Source: JAJECS01 sp965262745
GTDB lineage: Bacteria; Chloroflexota; UBA11872
Length of the DNA stretch: 64,000 nt
Assembly (NCBI GenBank): GCA_965262745.1
Contig: OZ253558.1
Coordinates: 1,488,001 to 1,552,000, forward strand
Direction of reading: 5' to 3'
The position numbers were made by a program, and so were the translations under genes. Positions 1 through 7,989 of this stretch are shown in pieces. The notes under the pieces are model-generated. The model ran no database searches, was not told where the DNA came from, and saw only the letters and a list, made by a program, of their open reading frames with translations. Every line of letters starts with the position of its first letter. Position 1 is the stretch's first letter.

Positions 1-992
1 AAGACCAGCATTTCGTCCGCGTGCGCCCAGTCCATGAAGGTCGCCATGTCCTGGCGGCGCGGCGGCTGCTCGAGCGGCTGGGTGCCCACCCGCACGTGCT
101 CGCGGATGTACTCGCTGGGCAAGCGCTTGACCCACGGCGTGGTGTCCCGCAGGCCCTTCCAATCGCCGTCGAAGTGCCACAGCAGACCGGGGATCCACCA
201 AGTGTCAACCTCGACAAATAGCCATTGGAGGCTCGGAAACTTCTCGAACACGCCCTCGCACACCAGGCTCACCACGTGCGCTTGGGCGATCTGCGGGCGG
301 GCCATGCGCATTTCGAGGTAGTAGGAGGGATATCCCGCGGCGGTCGGCGGGTTCGTGACGCCGGCGCCCTCGCCGCCAAAGTGGGTCATCATGACCAGGC
401 CGTGCGCGGCGGCAGCCTCGTAGATCGGGTGGTAGAAGCGGTTGCCGTAGGGATGCCGCGCTCCGGCGGGCAGCATCACGGCGACCACGGCCGGGTGGTC
501 GCCCAAGCGTCGAATCTCTTCGGCCGCCTGCGCCGGATCGTTGGGACACACCGCCAGCGACATGCGAAAGCGCGGGTCTTCGGCCACCCAGGTGTCGAGC
601 GTCCAGTCATTCCACGCGCGGGCCAGCGCCGAGGCATAGTCCACGTCGGAGATCCCAACGACCCCGTAGACGCTGCCGCCGGTGAGCACGGCCGCGTCGA
701 TCTGATAGGGGTCCAGATGCTCCTTCACGGTGAACGCGGCGAAGTTCGTCTCGGACGTCACCTCAAGATCGGCGCGAAAGCCCAGCACATTCGGCACGTT
801 GGTGTAGCTGAGCTTGGGCAGCATCGGGCCGAAGTCTCGAATCTGCTCGACGTACTGCCGCGGCAGGTAGGGAAAGAGGTCGTCGATCTCGTGCCAGATG
901 TGGTGGCAGTCGCAATCGACGATGAAAGGGGCCAGCTTCGGCCCTCGGGTCGGGGTCGGCGGCGCTTCGGGTTTGAGGTCAACGGCGCCCAT
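1..992 (-). CDS. Amidohydrolase-2 family metal-dependent hydrolase (3' end off the window)
   Basis: The frame is open for 330 codons from an ATG at 992 to the window edge, so the C-terminus is missing. A GGGAGGG ribosome site lies about 5 bases before the ATG. Near the N-terminus the protein has a DCDCHH stretch (residues 26-31), the metal-binding start typical of the ACMSD/amidohydrolase-2 TIM barrel. A later MMTHFGGEG segment carries the expected next metal histidine. The family hydrolyses or decarboxylates small carboxylated substrates; the substrate here cannot be named. It lies 67 bases downstream of the aldo/keto reductase and may be co-transcribed with it. Confidence 0.82.
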   Translation of the reverse strand, partial: MGAVDLKPEAPPTPTRGPKLAPFIVDCDCHHIWHEIDDLFPYLPRQYVEQIRDFGPMLPKLSYTNVPNVLGFRADLEVTSETNFAAFTVKEHLDPYQIDAAVLTGGSVYGVVGISDVDYASALARAWNDWTLDTWVAEDPRFRMSLAVCPNDPAQAAEEIRRLGDHPAVVAVMLPAGARHPYGNRFYHPIYEAAAAHGLVMMTHFGGEGAGVTNPPTAAGYPSYYLEMRMARPQIAQAHVVSLVCEGVFEKFPSLQWLFVEVDTWWIPGLLWHFDGDWKGLRDTTPWVKRLPSEYIREHVRVGTQPLEQPPRRQDMATFMDWAHADEMLV

Positions 993-1059
993 GGCGCCCT
1001 CCCGGCGAGCATGTGCGGTTGGCCGATGGTAGCCGATGCGCCCCGCCCACAGGCAAGCG

Positions 1060-2001
1060 TTAGTTGCCGAGCGCTTCCTCGAGATGGCCGAAGAGATCGC
1101 GGACCCGTTGCCGGTCGCGCGCCGAGAGCGGCCCCTGCAAGATGGCCGCAACGTTTGCGTCGAGATGCTCGGGCCGGGACGTGCCTGTCAGGACCGTGGC
1201 GACTGCGGCCGGATGCCGGGCGAAGCGATACGCGGCGTCGACGACCGACGTCACGTCGCCGTGCACCAGCCAGCCCAGCGGATCATCCGCCGGCACCGCA
1301 TCGGCCGGCAGCTGCTCGCGGGCGACGAGGTCCGCGATCACCTCTCGCAAGCGCTCGGGGCTGGATAACGCGCGGCGCACCGCAATCATGATGATGACGC
1401 CAATATCCGCGGCCCGGGCGGCGGGAAAGACGTGCCGCTCGGCTCCTTGGTGCAGCAGGTTGTAGCCGACCATTGCCGTGTCGAAGTGGCCGTCGGCGGT
1501 GGCGCGGCGCAGCGTGGCGTGCGTGGGGTCTTCGGTGTAGCGCTCGGAGACGCCGATGAAGCGGATCTTTCCCGCGGCTTGTTCGCCCTGGAGAACCGGC
1601 AGATGCCGCGCGACGACCTCGTCATAGTGCTCGGGCAGAAGTCCGTGGACTTGCATGACGTCGATCACGTCCACTCGCAGGCGGCCGAGGGCACGATCGA
1701 TGGCACGCCCGACGTCGGAGGGAGCGATGACGCCCTCGTCGTCGGCGTAGCGATACTTGGTGGCGACCAGGTAGGAATCGCGCGGCACACCGTCCAGCGC
1801 CTGCCCCAGCAGCACCTCACTCTCGTCGTATATCTGGGCGGTGTCGAAGAGATTGACGCCGTGGTCGAGGGCACGCCGGACGAGGCGGCGAGCCGCCGCG
1901 GCCGTGGTGCCGCGCCGTTGCCCGAACAGGCTCGGGCCGCCGGTGCCCTGCGACATCAGCGATACCTCGAGTCCGGTGCGACCGAGCCGTCGATATTCCA
2001 T
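1060..2001 (-). CDS. Aldo/keto reductase
   Basis: This 313-residue protein starts EYRRLGRTGLEVS, the usual opening of bacterial aldo/keto reductases that reduce carbonyls with NADPH in an (alpha/beta)8 barrel. The expected catalytic set is visible: Asp and Tyr in NLFDTAQIYDESE, Lys in VATKYRY, and His in VMQVHG. Length is normal for the family. It begins at an ATG and is followed on the same strand by the amidohydrolase. The substrate is not predictable. It resembles the second aldo/keto reductase in the window (26786-27664) only at family level. Confidence 0.9.
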   Translation of the reverse strand: MEYRRLGRTGLEVSLMSQGTGGPSLFGQRRGTTAAAARRLVRRALDHGVNLFDTAQIYDESEVLLGQALDGVPRDSYLVATKYRYADDEGVIAPSDVGRAIDRALGRLRVDVIDVMQVHGLLPEHYDEVVARHLPVLQGEQAAGKIRFIGVSERYTEDPTHATLRRATADGHFDTAMVGYNLLHQGAERHVFPAARAADIGVIIMIAVRRALSSPERLREVIADLVAREQLPADAVPADDPLGWLVHGDVTSVVDAAYRFARHPAAVATVLTGTSRPEHLDANVAAILQGPLSARDRQRVRDLFGHLEEALGN

Positions 2002-2075
2002 GTGCCTGATTCTGCCTACGCCGACCGTTGCAGCCTACGCCCGGCTCCCTCGGCCTGAAAACCGCGGCGTGCCGG

Positions 2076-3422
2076 CTAGTGCTGTTGCAGCCAGCGGCGT
2101 GTGCGCGCCGCCGCGTCCCGAAGGCCCTGGCTGATTTCGACGGCGTACGGGGGGCTTGCCAGATCGAGGACCCGCACACGCGCGGGCAGCATTGCCAGTG
2201 CGCGGTCCGCGTGGGCACGGATCTCGTCGAGGGAGCGCCGGCCGGCCGGTAGCCGTTCCCCCTCTCGCATCACAGGCTCGAGCAACGGTGTCCCATCGGC
2301 GTTCGCGCCGGCGAGCGCAATCACGTCGTGCGTGGCAGCGCCATCCTGGATCAACCGGACGACCTGCTTGGGTTCCGGCAGCGTGGACTTCTCGGCGGCG
2401 AGCTTCATGCGTCCGCGTCCGTCGTATGACACAAGCTTGTAGACCACGTCCAGGCACGGCGCGTCCTCGGAGACTGCGAGCGCCGCACCAACGCCAAAGC
2501 CATCGATAGGCGCGCCGTCGGCGACGAGGCGTGCGATCTCCTTCTCGTCGAGATTGCCGCTGGCGATGATTCGCACGCCCGTCAACCCTGCCGCGTCAAG
2601 CTGCCGCCGGGCCCGCCGGGCCTGCACGACCAAATCGCCCGAGTCCAACCTTATGGCGGCCGGTGCGGCGGCCACACCGGCCTCACGTACAAGCTCGATT
2701 ACGTGAGCTATACCAGCCTCAGTGTCGTAGGTATCGACTAATAGCGTGGCGGTAGGAAACGTTGCGGCGAAGCGGGCGAACGCTTCCCGCTCGCTGTCGT
2801 GAGCTTGGATGAAGCTGTGCGCCATCGTGCCGGCCACGGGAATGCCATACGCCTGACCGGCCGCCACGTTCGATGTCGCGCCCACGCCGGCGATGTACGC
2901 CGCCCGCGTCGCCGCGAGCGACGCGTCGGCGCCGTGCGCATGCCGCAGGCCGAAGTCGACGACCGACCGGCCGGCCGCCGCTGCCACGACGCGCGCCGCC
3001 TTGGAGGCCACCGCGGTGGGGAGTTGGACGAGGTTAAGCAGCCGCGTCTCGACGAGCTGGGCCTCGGGCAGCGGCGCGTGCACGGCGAGTAGCGGCTCGT
3101 TGGCGAACACCGGCGTGCCTTCAGGAACCGCATCCACGCGCCCCGAAAAGCGAAATCCCCGCAGGTATTTGAGAAACTCTGGCGAGAATCGCTCCAGGGA
3201 TGCCAGATAGGCGATGTCCGTGGCCCCGAATCGCAGGCGCTCCAGATAGTCGAGGGCGGCATCCAGGCCGCCAGCGACGAGAAAGTTCCGATTCGGCGGC
3301 AGCCGGCGCACGAAGAGCTCGAACGTCGCCGGCCCGTGCATGCCGTGCTCCAGATAGGCCTGGAGCATGGTGAGCTGGTAAAGGTCGGTTACGAGCCCTT
3401 GAGAATCAGGCGGAGCGGCCAT
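2076..3422 (-). CDS. pncB: Nicotinate phosphoribosyltransferase
   Basis: The 448-residue protein converts nicotinate, PRPP and ATP to nicotinate mononucleotide in NAD salvage. The N-terminus TDLYQLTMLQAYLEHG and the FELFVRRLPPNRNFLVAGG block are diagnostic of the family. The RLDSGDL segment and the FGVGAALAVSEDAP loop form the phosphoribosyl-binding site. It starts 12 bases after the stop of pncA, whose product makes its substrate, so the two form an operon. Length fits the family and nothing key is missing. Confidence 0.95.
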   Translation of the reverse strand: MAAPPDSQGLVTDLYQLTMLQAYLEHGMHGPATFELFVRRLPPNRNFLVAGGLDAALDYLERLRFGATDIAYLASLERFSPEFLKYLRGFRFSGRVDAVPEGTPVFANEPLLAVHAPLPEAQLVETRLLNLVQLPTAVASKAARVVAAAAGRSVVDFGLRHAHGADASLAATRAAYIAGVGATSNVAAGQAYGIPVAGTMAHSFIQAHDSEREAFARFAATFPTATLLVDTYDTEAGIAHVIELVREAGVAAAPAAIRLDSGDLVVQARRARRQLDAAGLTGVRIIASGNLDEKEIARLVADGAPIDGFGVGAALAVSEDAPCLDVVYKLVSYDGRGRMKLAAEKSTLPEPKQVVRLIQDGAATHDVIALAGANADGTPLLEPVMREGERLPAGRRSLDEIRAHADRALAMLPARVRVLDLASPPYAVEISQGLRDAAARTRRWLQQH

Positions 3423-3434
3423 CGGGCGCCGCGG

Positions 3435-4013
3435 CTAGCTCTCGGCTTCGGTCACGGCGCCCGCCGCGCGCATTTCCGCCAGCGCGCGGGTCCCATCGCC
3501 GGGCTGCACGTCGACGGCACGAGTGGCGCCGAGGATGAGATGGACGTCCAGACCGGCAATGCGCCGGGCGTCCAGCACGCTGGCGCGAACGCAGTAGTCC
3601 AGGGCAAGCCCACCGACCCACAGCCGATCGATAGCGGCCGTGTGGAGCTGTGCGCCCAGGCCAGTGCCCTCGAACGCGGAGTAGGCCTCGTGCTCTGGAT
3701 GCGTGCCTTTGTCGATCACAACCGCCGCTTCGGGGAGAGCCAGGCCCGTGTGGAAGTCCGCGCCGGGCGTCGCGGCCACGCAGTGGGAGGGCCATGGTCC
3801 GCCCTGCGCTTGGAAGCTGACGTGATCGGGCGGATGCCAGTCGCGGGAGGCAAAGATGGCCGCCCCGGCGTCTTGCGCGGCCTCGATCCAGGCATTGAGG
3901 ATCGGCACGACGGCGTCGCCGCCCGGCACGGCCAAGGCACCGCCGGGACAGAAATCACGCTGCACGTCGACGATGAGCAGGGCGTCAGACGACCGCAGCG
4001 TCGGCAGGTTCAT
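3435..4013 (-). CDS. pncA: Nicotinamidase (isochorismatase-like hydrolase)
   Basis: The 192-residue protein hydrolyses nicotinamide to nicotinate. The cysteine hydrolase triad is complete: Asp16 in LLIVDVQRDF, Lys102 in VIDKGTHPEHEAYSAF, and Cys141 in GLALDYCV. The metal site is visible as D58-W-H60 plus H64. Length and motif order match PncA rather than other isochorismatases. It lies directly upstream of pncB and 21 bases from the tRNA-Gln gene on the same strand. Together PncA and PncB give the nicotinamide to NaMN salvage route. Confidence 0.95.
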   Translation of the reverse strand: MNLPTLRSSDALLIVDVQRDFCPGGALAVPGGDAVVPILNAWIEAAQDAGAAIFASRDWHPPDHVSFQAQGGPWPSHCVAATPGADFHTGLALPEAAVVIDKGTHPEHEAYSAFEGTGLGAQLHTAAIDRLWVGGLALDYCVRASVLDARRIAGLDVHLILGATRAVDVQPGDGTRALAEMRAAGAVTEAES

Positions 4014-4034
4014 GCAACCCGACTAGCTTGGCGG

Positions 4035-4105
4035 CTGGGGTAGATGGATTCGAACCACCGCTTCACGGTCCAGAGCCGTGCGTCCTACCACTAGACGATA
4101 CCCCA
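4035..4105 (-). tRNA. tRNA-Gln (anticodon CTG)
   Basis: A complete cloverleaf can be folded on the minus strand. The 7-bp acceptor stem is TGGGGTA/TACCCCA with discriminator G. The anticodon stem CACGG/CCGTG encloses loop CTCTGGA, giving anticodon CTG, which reads CAG (Gln). The T arm contains GGTTCGAATCC. CCA is not encoded, so the 3' end must be added by a nucleotidyltransferase. Confidence 0.95.
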
Positions 4106-4170
4106 GTAGCGGGTTTGTCCAGGGTCGAAGGTAGCACCCGCAACTGAGCCAGCGCGGCTAGCATAGGGGA

Positions 4171-4905
4171 ATGAAACGGCCTCTGCGCGGTCCCTACCGT
4201 GTCGTGTTCTGCGACGTGGGGGAGACCCTCGTTCGCTACCACCCGGGATACACCTCAACGATCGCGGCGCAAGCCGCACGGCTTGGGGCGCGGGCGGCGT
4301 TGGACGACATCCACCGCATCGCCGACGAAGAGTATGACCGCGCCATCAGGGACCCGGCCACACGCGGCGCCAGCGCCGACGCCGATCGATCGAGGGCGTT
4401 CTGGCAAAACATGTACGCCGCTATGGGGCGCCGACTGCGCGTCGAGGACCCCGAGTTGATGGCACGGCGGCTGTCGGCCGAGTTCACGACGCTCGAGTCG
4501 TACGCCGCCATCGAAGGCGCCCGCGAGGCACTGATGCGACTTCGAGCCGCTGGGCTAAAAGTCGTGGCGGCCTCCAATTGGGAGCCCTGGCTGCTGGATC
4601 TGCTCGACCACCTCGGTATGCGCGAATGCTTCGATGCGCTGGCCGTGTCGGGGCTCGTAGGCGTGGAGAAGCCGGACGCGGCGTTCTTTGAGCGAGCCCT
4701 GGAGATCGCCGGAGCAACGCGAGACGAGACCGTGCACATTGGCGACAGCTTCTATGCCGACGTGCAAGGGGCGTGGGGGGCCAACCTCGATGCCATCTGG
4801 ATCAACTGGGACGGCCGGCCGCCACGGGCTTGCCCTACGGTCGACACCATTGGCGCCGCTGCGGATGCCGCCATCGCAGCGGCGGGCAGAAACGAGGATT
4901 CGTGA
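4171..4905 (+). CDS. HAD-superfamily hydrolase
   Basis: This 244-residue protein is a haloacid-dehalogenase-type phosphatase. Motif I is CDVGETL (nucleophile Asp about residue 15). Motif II is VAASNW, motif III is the lysine in VGVEKPDAAFF, and motif IV is HIGDSFYADVQGA. The alpha-helical cap lies between motifs I and II, as in subclass IA. The start is an ATG preceded by AGGGGA. The stop overlaps the GTG of the Nudix gene (GTGA), so the two are translationally coupled. The substrate is unknown; a phosphorylated sugar or nucleotide is likely. Confidence 0.88.
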   Translation: MKRPLRGPYRVVFCDVGETLVRYHPGYTSTIAAQAARLGARAALDDIHRIADEEYDRAIRDPATRGASADADRSRAFWQNMYAAMGRRLRVEDPELMARRLSAEFTTLESYAAIEGAREALMRLRAAGLKVVAASNWEPWLLDLLDHLGMRECFDALAVSGLVGVEKPDAAFFERALEIAGATRDETVHIGDSFYADVQGAWGANLDAIWINWDGRPPRACPTVDTIGAAADAAIAAAGRNEDS

Positions 4906-5447
4906 ATCTCGAGTGGGACACCATCAAGTCTCGGGTGGTGTGGCGGGGTCGCTTTCCGGTGCTGGTTGACGATATTCGCGCCCGACACGATGCCCGTGAG
5001 ATGAGCTACACCTACCTGGGCATTGGGGTCGGCGCGGTGGTCGTCCTGGCTCTGGACGACACCGATCGGGCGATTTGCGTCCGTCAGTACCGGCACCCGC
5101 TGCGCGGCGTCGTGCGGGAGCTTCCGGCGGGACACATCGATCGAGACGAGGACCCCACCGTGGCCGCCCATCGCGAGTTCGAAGAGGAGACCGGCCTGCG
5201 CATCGGCCACCTGGAGCATCTCGGCAGCTACACCCCGGTCCCATCGCTGGCCGACTTCGCGATGCATATGTATTTCGGCCATACCCTGACGCCGGGCCGC
5301 CAGCATCTCGACGCCAACGAGCTACTCGAGGTCGAGCGTGTGCCGATCCGGGAGCTGCAAGAGGCGATCCTGGCAGGCCAGGAGCGCGTCGTCTCGATGA
5401 ACTACACCGTCCTGTTCGCCGCGGCGCAAGGGCGGTTGCCTTTATGA
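4902..5447 (+). CDS. Nudix hydrolase, ADP-ribose pyrophosphatase type
   Basis: I place the start at GTG 4902, overlapping the HAD stop, which gives 181 residues; a longer upstream reading would overlap the HAD gene. The Nudix box is perfect: G-x5-E-x7-REFEEETG from about residue 98 (GHIDRDE...). The preceding CVRQYRHPLRGVVRELPAG is typical of ADP-ribose/ADP-sugar pyrophosphatases, which cleave ADP-ribose to AMP and ribose-5-phosphate. Coupling to a HAD phosphatase suggests the pair works on successive phosphorylated products; this is inference. Confidence 0.9.
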   Translation: MNLEWDTIKSRVVWRGRFPVLVDDIRARHDAREMSYTYLGIGVGAVVVLALDDTDRAICVRQYRHPLRGVVRELPAGHIDRDEDPTVAAHREFEEETGLRIGHLEHLGSYTPVPSLADFAMHMYFGHTLTPGRQHLDANELLEVERVPIRELQEAILAGQERVVSMNYTVLFAAAQGRLPL

Positions 5448-5915
5448 CGCACTTAGGACTGTCCCGTGCAACGCGGGGTGCCTCGGCATTCGAGAATCTC
5501 TGCTGGCCGCCAGGTCGCCTTCGAGACCACCTCGATCTTCGTCACCCAATCCTGCCAGACGAAGCCAGGATTCACCGCGCAACCGCAGGAACCAATGATG
5601 ATGCCGCGAATCGGCGCTGGTGGGTACCACCTCACCGCCGATTCGCGGCACAACAGTCGCGTAGAAATAACGCACGGTCCCTCTTAGATACCTTCCTGCA
5701 TTTCTCGGAGTATATTTGCAATCATACGACCAGTGCTAACGCTCTTGTGTATCCACCGTTTCCCTGAGCCTTGCGCTCTATTACAACGAGGTCTACCGCC
5801 GTTCTCTGCACCCCAATAGACCTTCGTCGTACCGTGAAGAATCCAACCTTGGACTCAGAATCCCGACCCGCCCCGAGCGCCTCAACATTAGACCATCTGT
5901 TATCATGCCGTCAGA
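5448..5915. other. Intergenic region with falling GC content
   Basis: These 468 bases hold no convincing gene. The first half contains a 14-bp inverted repeat (5603-5649). A 66-codon open frame on the minus strand (5453-5653) has no recognisable domain and no clear ribosome site. From about 5690 on the sequence is clearly richer in A and T than the flanking genes and leads into the AIPR gene, so its promoter probably lies here. Confidence 0.6.
5603..5649. repeat. Perfect 14-bp inverted repeat
   Basis: Arms GCCGCGAATCGGCG (5603-5616) and CGCCGATTCGCGGC (5636-5649) are exact reverse complements around a 19-base loop. There is no T run on either side, so it is not a standard intrinsic terminator. 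It sits at the GC-content boundary between the Nudix gene and the AIPR gene. Confidence 0.75.
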
Positions 5916-7688
5916 ATGACCACCTCAATATTTAACACATCTGACCGAATCGCCGAAGTCAAGGCTACGGTCGACGCCCTAAGATCCGACTTTCCAGAGC
6001 ACGCATACCTGCTATTCGCCGCAGGATTGCTCCTGCATACTGGTGACTATGAACAGTTGCTGAGCGACTCCGTCCTCGATGGCCCGGACGACAAGAAAAT
6101 TGATCTCTTTCACGTCGACCGCGAGGCAGGGCGCGTGATCGTCGTACAAGCCTATGAGCCTTCAGATTGGCCCAACGGCGAGCCCCCCGCAAACAAGGCT
6201 AGCGATCTAAACACCGCATCGACATGGCTGCTCGATGCGAACCTCGAGACCATATCCCGCAGCGACATTCGGGCTGCTGCAGAAGATCTCCGCGACGCCT
6301 TAGAAGCCGGTGAAGTATCCGAGGTCGCCTTTTACTATGTCCATGCTGGTCGCCCATCCGTCAACGTCCAAACAGAGCTCAATGCCGTTCGCGATTCACT
6401 TCAGCGTAAACTCCAATCATGGGCTGGAAAAACGAAAGCACCCTTGATCGGAATCGCACGCGAACTCAGCCTCACCGACATAGTCCAATTGTACGAGTCG
6501 AGACATGGGGCGATCACGGTGACCGAAGAAATAATCCTGCCGACCGACGGCACCGCACAAACCGTCCGAGGCAATCAGTGGCGCGGTGCCGCTGCAACCG
6601 TCCAAGCCTTGCATCTCGTCAACCTCGCCAAGAAACACGGCGACGCTCTTACTAGCGCAAATATTCGTGACTACCTTGGACGTCGATCTTCCGCACGCAA
6701 CATTAATCAACAGATTAGGAGAACGGCCGAGGAAGAGCCCAACAATTTTTGGGTGTACAACAATGGATTAACGTTAATCACGCGGAGATTTCAAATCAAA
6801 TCGTCCTCCCTCGTTTGCAACGGACTTGCCGTGACCAATGGCGCTCAAACTTTGGGGAGCTTATCTGATGTGACTGACGTCTCGGCGCTCAAGGAAGCAC
6901 GGATTCCCGTGCGTATCATCGAATCGGACGACCCTGCACTGATTGAGAATATCATCCGATTCAACAATACTCAAAACCCCATAAAGCCATGGGAGCTACG
7001 TGTTCTGGATCCCGTACAGATGCGGATCAAAGATGACTTTGGGAACGATCTCAATATTACATATCAGTTTCGCAGAGGAGCGAGTAGAAGCTCTGTACAG
7101 TACGTCCATCTCTCAAAGCTAGCGCCATGGCTAGCCGCTTTCAATGGTGATCCTATCCGTGCTCACCGGAACAGTCCAGAGTTGTTTGGTAATGAACAAA
7201 TCTACAGGTCGCTTTTCAATGAGGAGTCCAACGCGCGTCATCTACTTGCCGTATATAGAATAGGCGAAGCCTTTGGGCAGGCTAAAGACAGATATCGTTC
7301 ACTCGTCAATAGTGGGCAAGCAACGCCAGTTGACGAACAATTGTATGGGTATTTTCGCTACGGTGCATTTACTACTGCTGTGATTTATTTTGCGTCCGAG
7401 GTGCTAGTGGAGATTCTTGGCAGTAGCTTAATCTCGAAGAATCAGATCCGACTCCAAGACGAGTATGAGGGGGATCGACAGGCGGCGATCGAACATCTCC
7501 AACGACTCGTTGAGTTTACGCTAGCGCCTATCCCTTCGGAGCTGGAGGGTAGCGATGGCTATGCAGCGCTGAGGACAGATGCGGGCATCAAGAAGATTCG
7601 GCAGCGCATTCTTGTAACCGTACGGCAGTTGCGCGCACTGCAAGAGGAAGCCGTCAGTGCCTTGAGTGATGGGCTGACGGTCGCTTGA
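5916..7688 (+). CDS. AIPR-family protein (abortive-infection/phage-resistance type)
   Basis: The 590-residue protein carries the AIPR signatures: IRDYLGRRSSARNINQQIRRT (about 250-270), NNFWVYNNGLTLI (276-288), VTNGAQT (306-312), and FNNTQNPIKPWELRVLD. Proteins of this family occur in phage-defence contexts. The N-terminal part looks like a PD-(D/E)xK nuclease fold, with D63 in KKIDLFHVD followed by VVQAY at 76-80. Family members usually have Q-x-K there, so the catalytic lysine appears replaced by Tyr80. Base composition is lower in GC than the neighbours, it stands alone, and a terminator follows, all suggesting horizontal acquisition. No partner defence gene lies nearby. Confidence 0.85.
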   Translation: MTTSIFNTSDRIAEVKATVDALRSDFPEHAYLLFAAGLLLHTGDYEQLLSDSVLDGPDDKKIDLFHVDREAGRVIVVQAYEPSDWPNGEPPANKASDLNTASTWLLDANLETISRSDIRAAAEDLRDALEAGEVSEVAFYYVHAGRPSVNVQTELNAVRDSLQRKLQSWAGKTKAPLIGIARELSLTDIVQLYESRHGAITVTEEIILPTDGTAQTVRGNQWRGAAATVQALHLVNLAKKHGDALTSANIRDYLGRRSSARNINQQIRRTAEEEPNNFWVYNNGLTLITRRFQIKSSSLVCNGLAVTNGAQTLGSLSDVTDVSALKEARIPVRIIESDDPALIENIIRFNNTQNPIKPWELRVLDPVQMRIKDDFGNDLNITYQFRRGASRSSVQYVHLSKLAPWLAAFNGDPIRAHRNSPELFGNEQIYRSLFNEESNARHLLAVYRIGEAFGQAKDRYRSLVNSGQATPVDEQLYGYFRYGAFTTAVIYFASEVLVEILGSSLISKNQIRLQDEYEGDRQAAIEHLQRLVEFTLAPIPSELEGSDGYAALRTDAGIKKIRQRILVTVRQLRALQEEAVSALSDGLTVA

Positions 7689-7809
7689 ATAGAATGTCGT
7701 ACACAAATCAAGGGGCTGATTGGTTGCGGCAAGTTCACCATGCGACCCCGCGGGTAGAAATAGTCATTCGCTAGACGACCTTGAAATTCTCGGCCAGCGC
7801 CGCGTGATC

Positions 7810-7851
7810 AGACATCGCGCACCCGGCAGCCGTGAATGCGCGATGTCTTTT
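7810..7851 (+). terminator. Intrinsic terminator after the AIPR gene
   Basis: A perfect 12-bp stem, AGACATCGCGCA (7810-7821) with TGCGCGATGTCT (7837-7848), encloses a 15-base loop and runs into TTTT (7848-7851). It lies 120 bases after the AIPR stop codon and about 140 bases before gltX, isolating the AIPR transcript. Confidence 0.8.
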
Positions 7852-7989
7852 CGGAGTCGAAGATAAACCCCGAACACGTTAAAAAACTCGCGTCAGCCAA
7901 TCCGCGGCGGGCGTCTTTCGGCGGCGGCACGCACTTAGTACCCTGACGCCCTGACCCGATCATCTCCCATTCCGAGGATCGAGCACACG

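Noticed and set aside
225..1391. Long plus-strand open frame (388 codons)
   Set aside because: It is antisense to the amidohydrolase and aldo/keto reductase genes, both with clear motifs, and has no domain; high GC makes long antisense frames common here.
5453..5653. Minus-strand 66-codon open frame
   Set aside because: No domain, no ribosome site, and it covers the inverted repeat; not supported as a gene.
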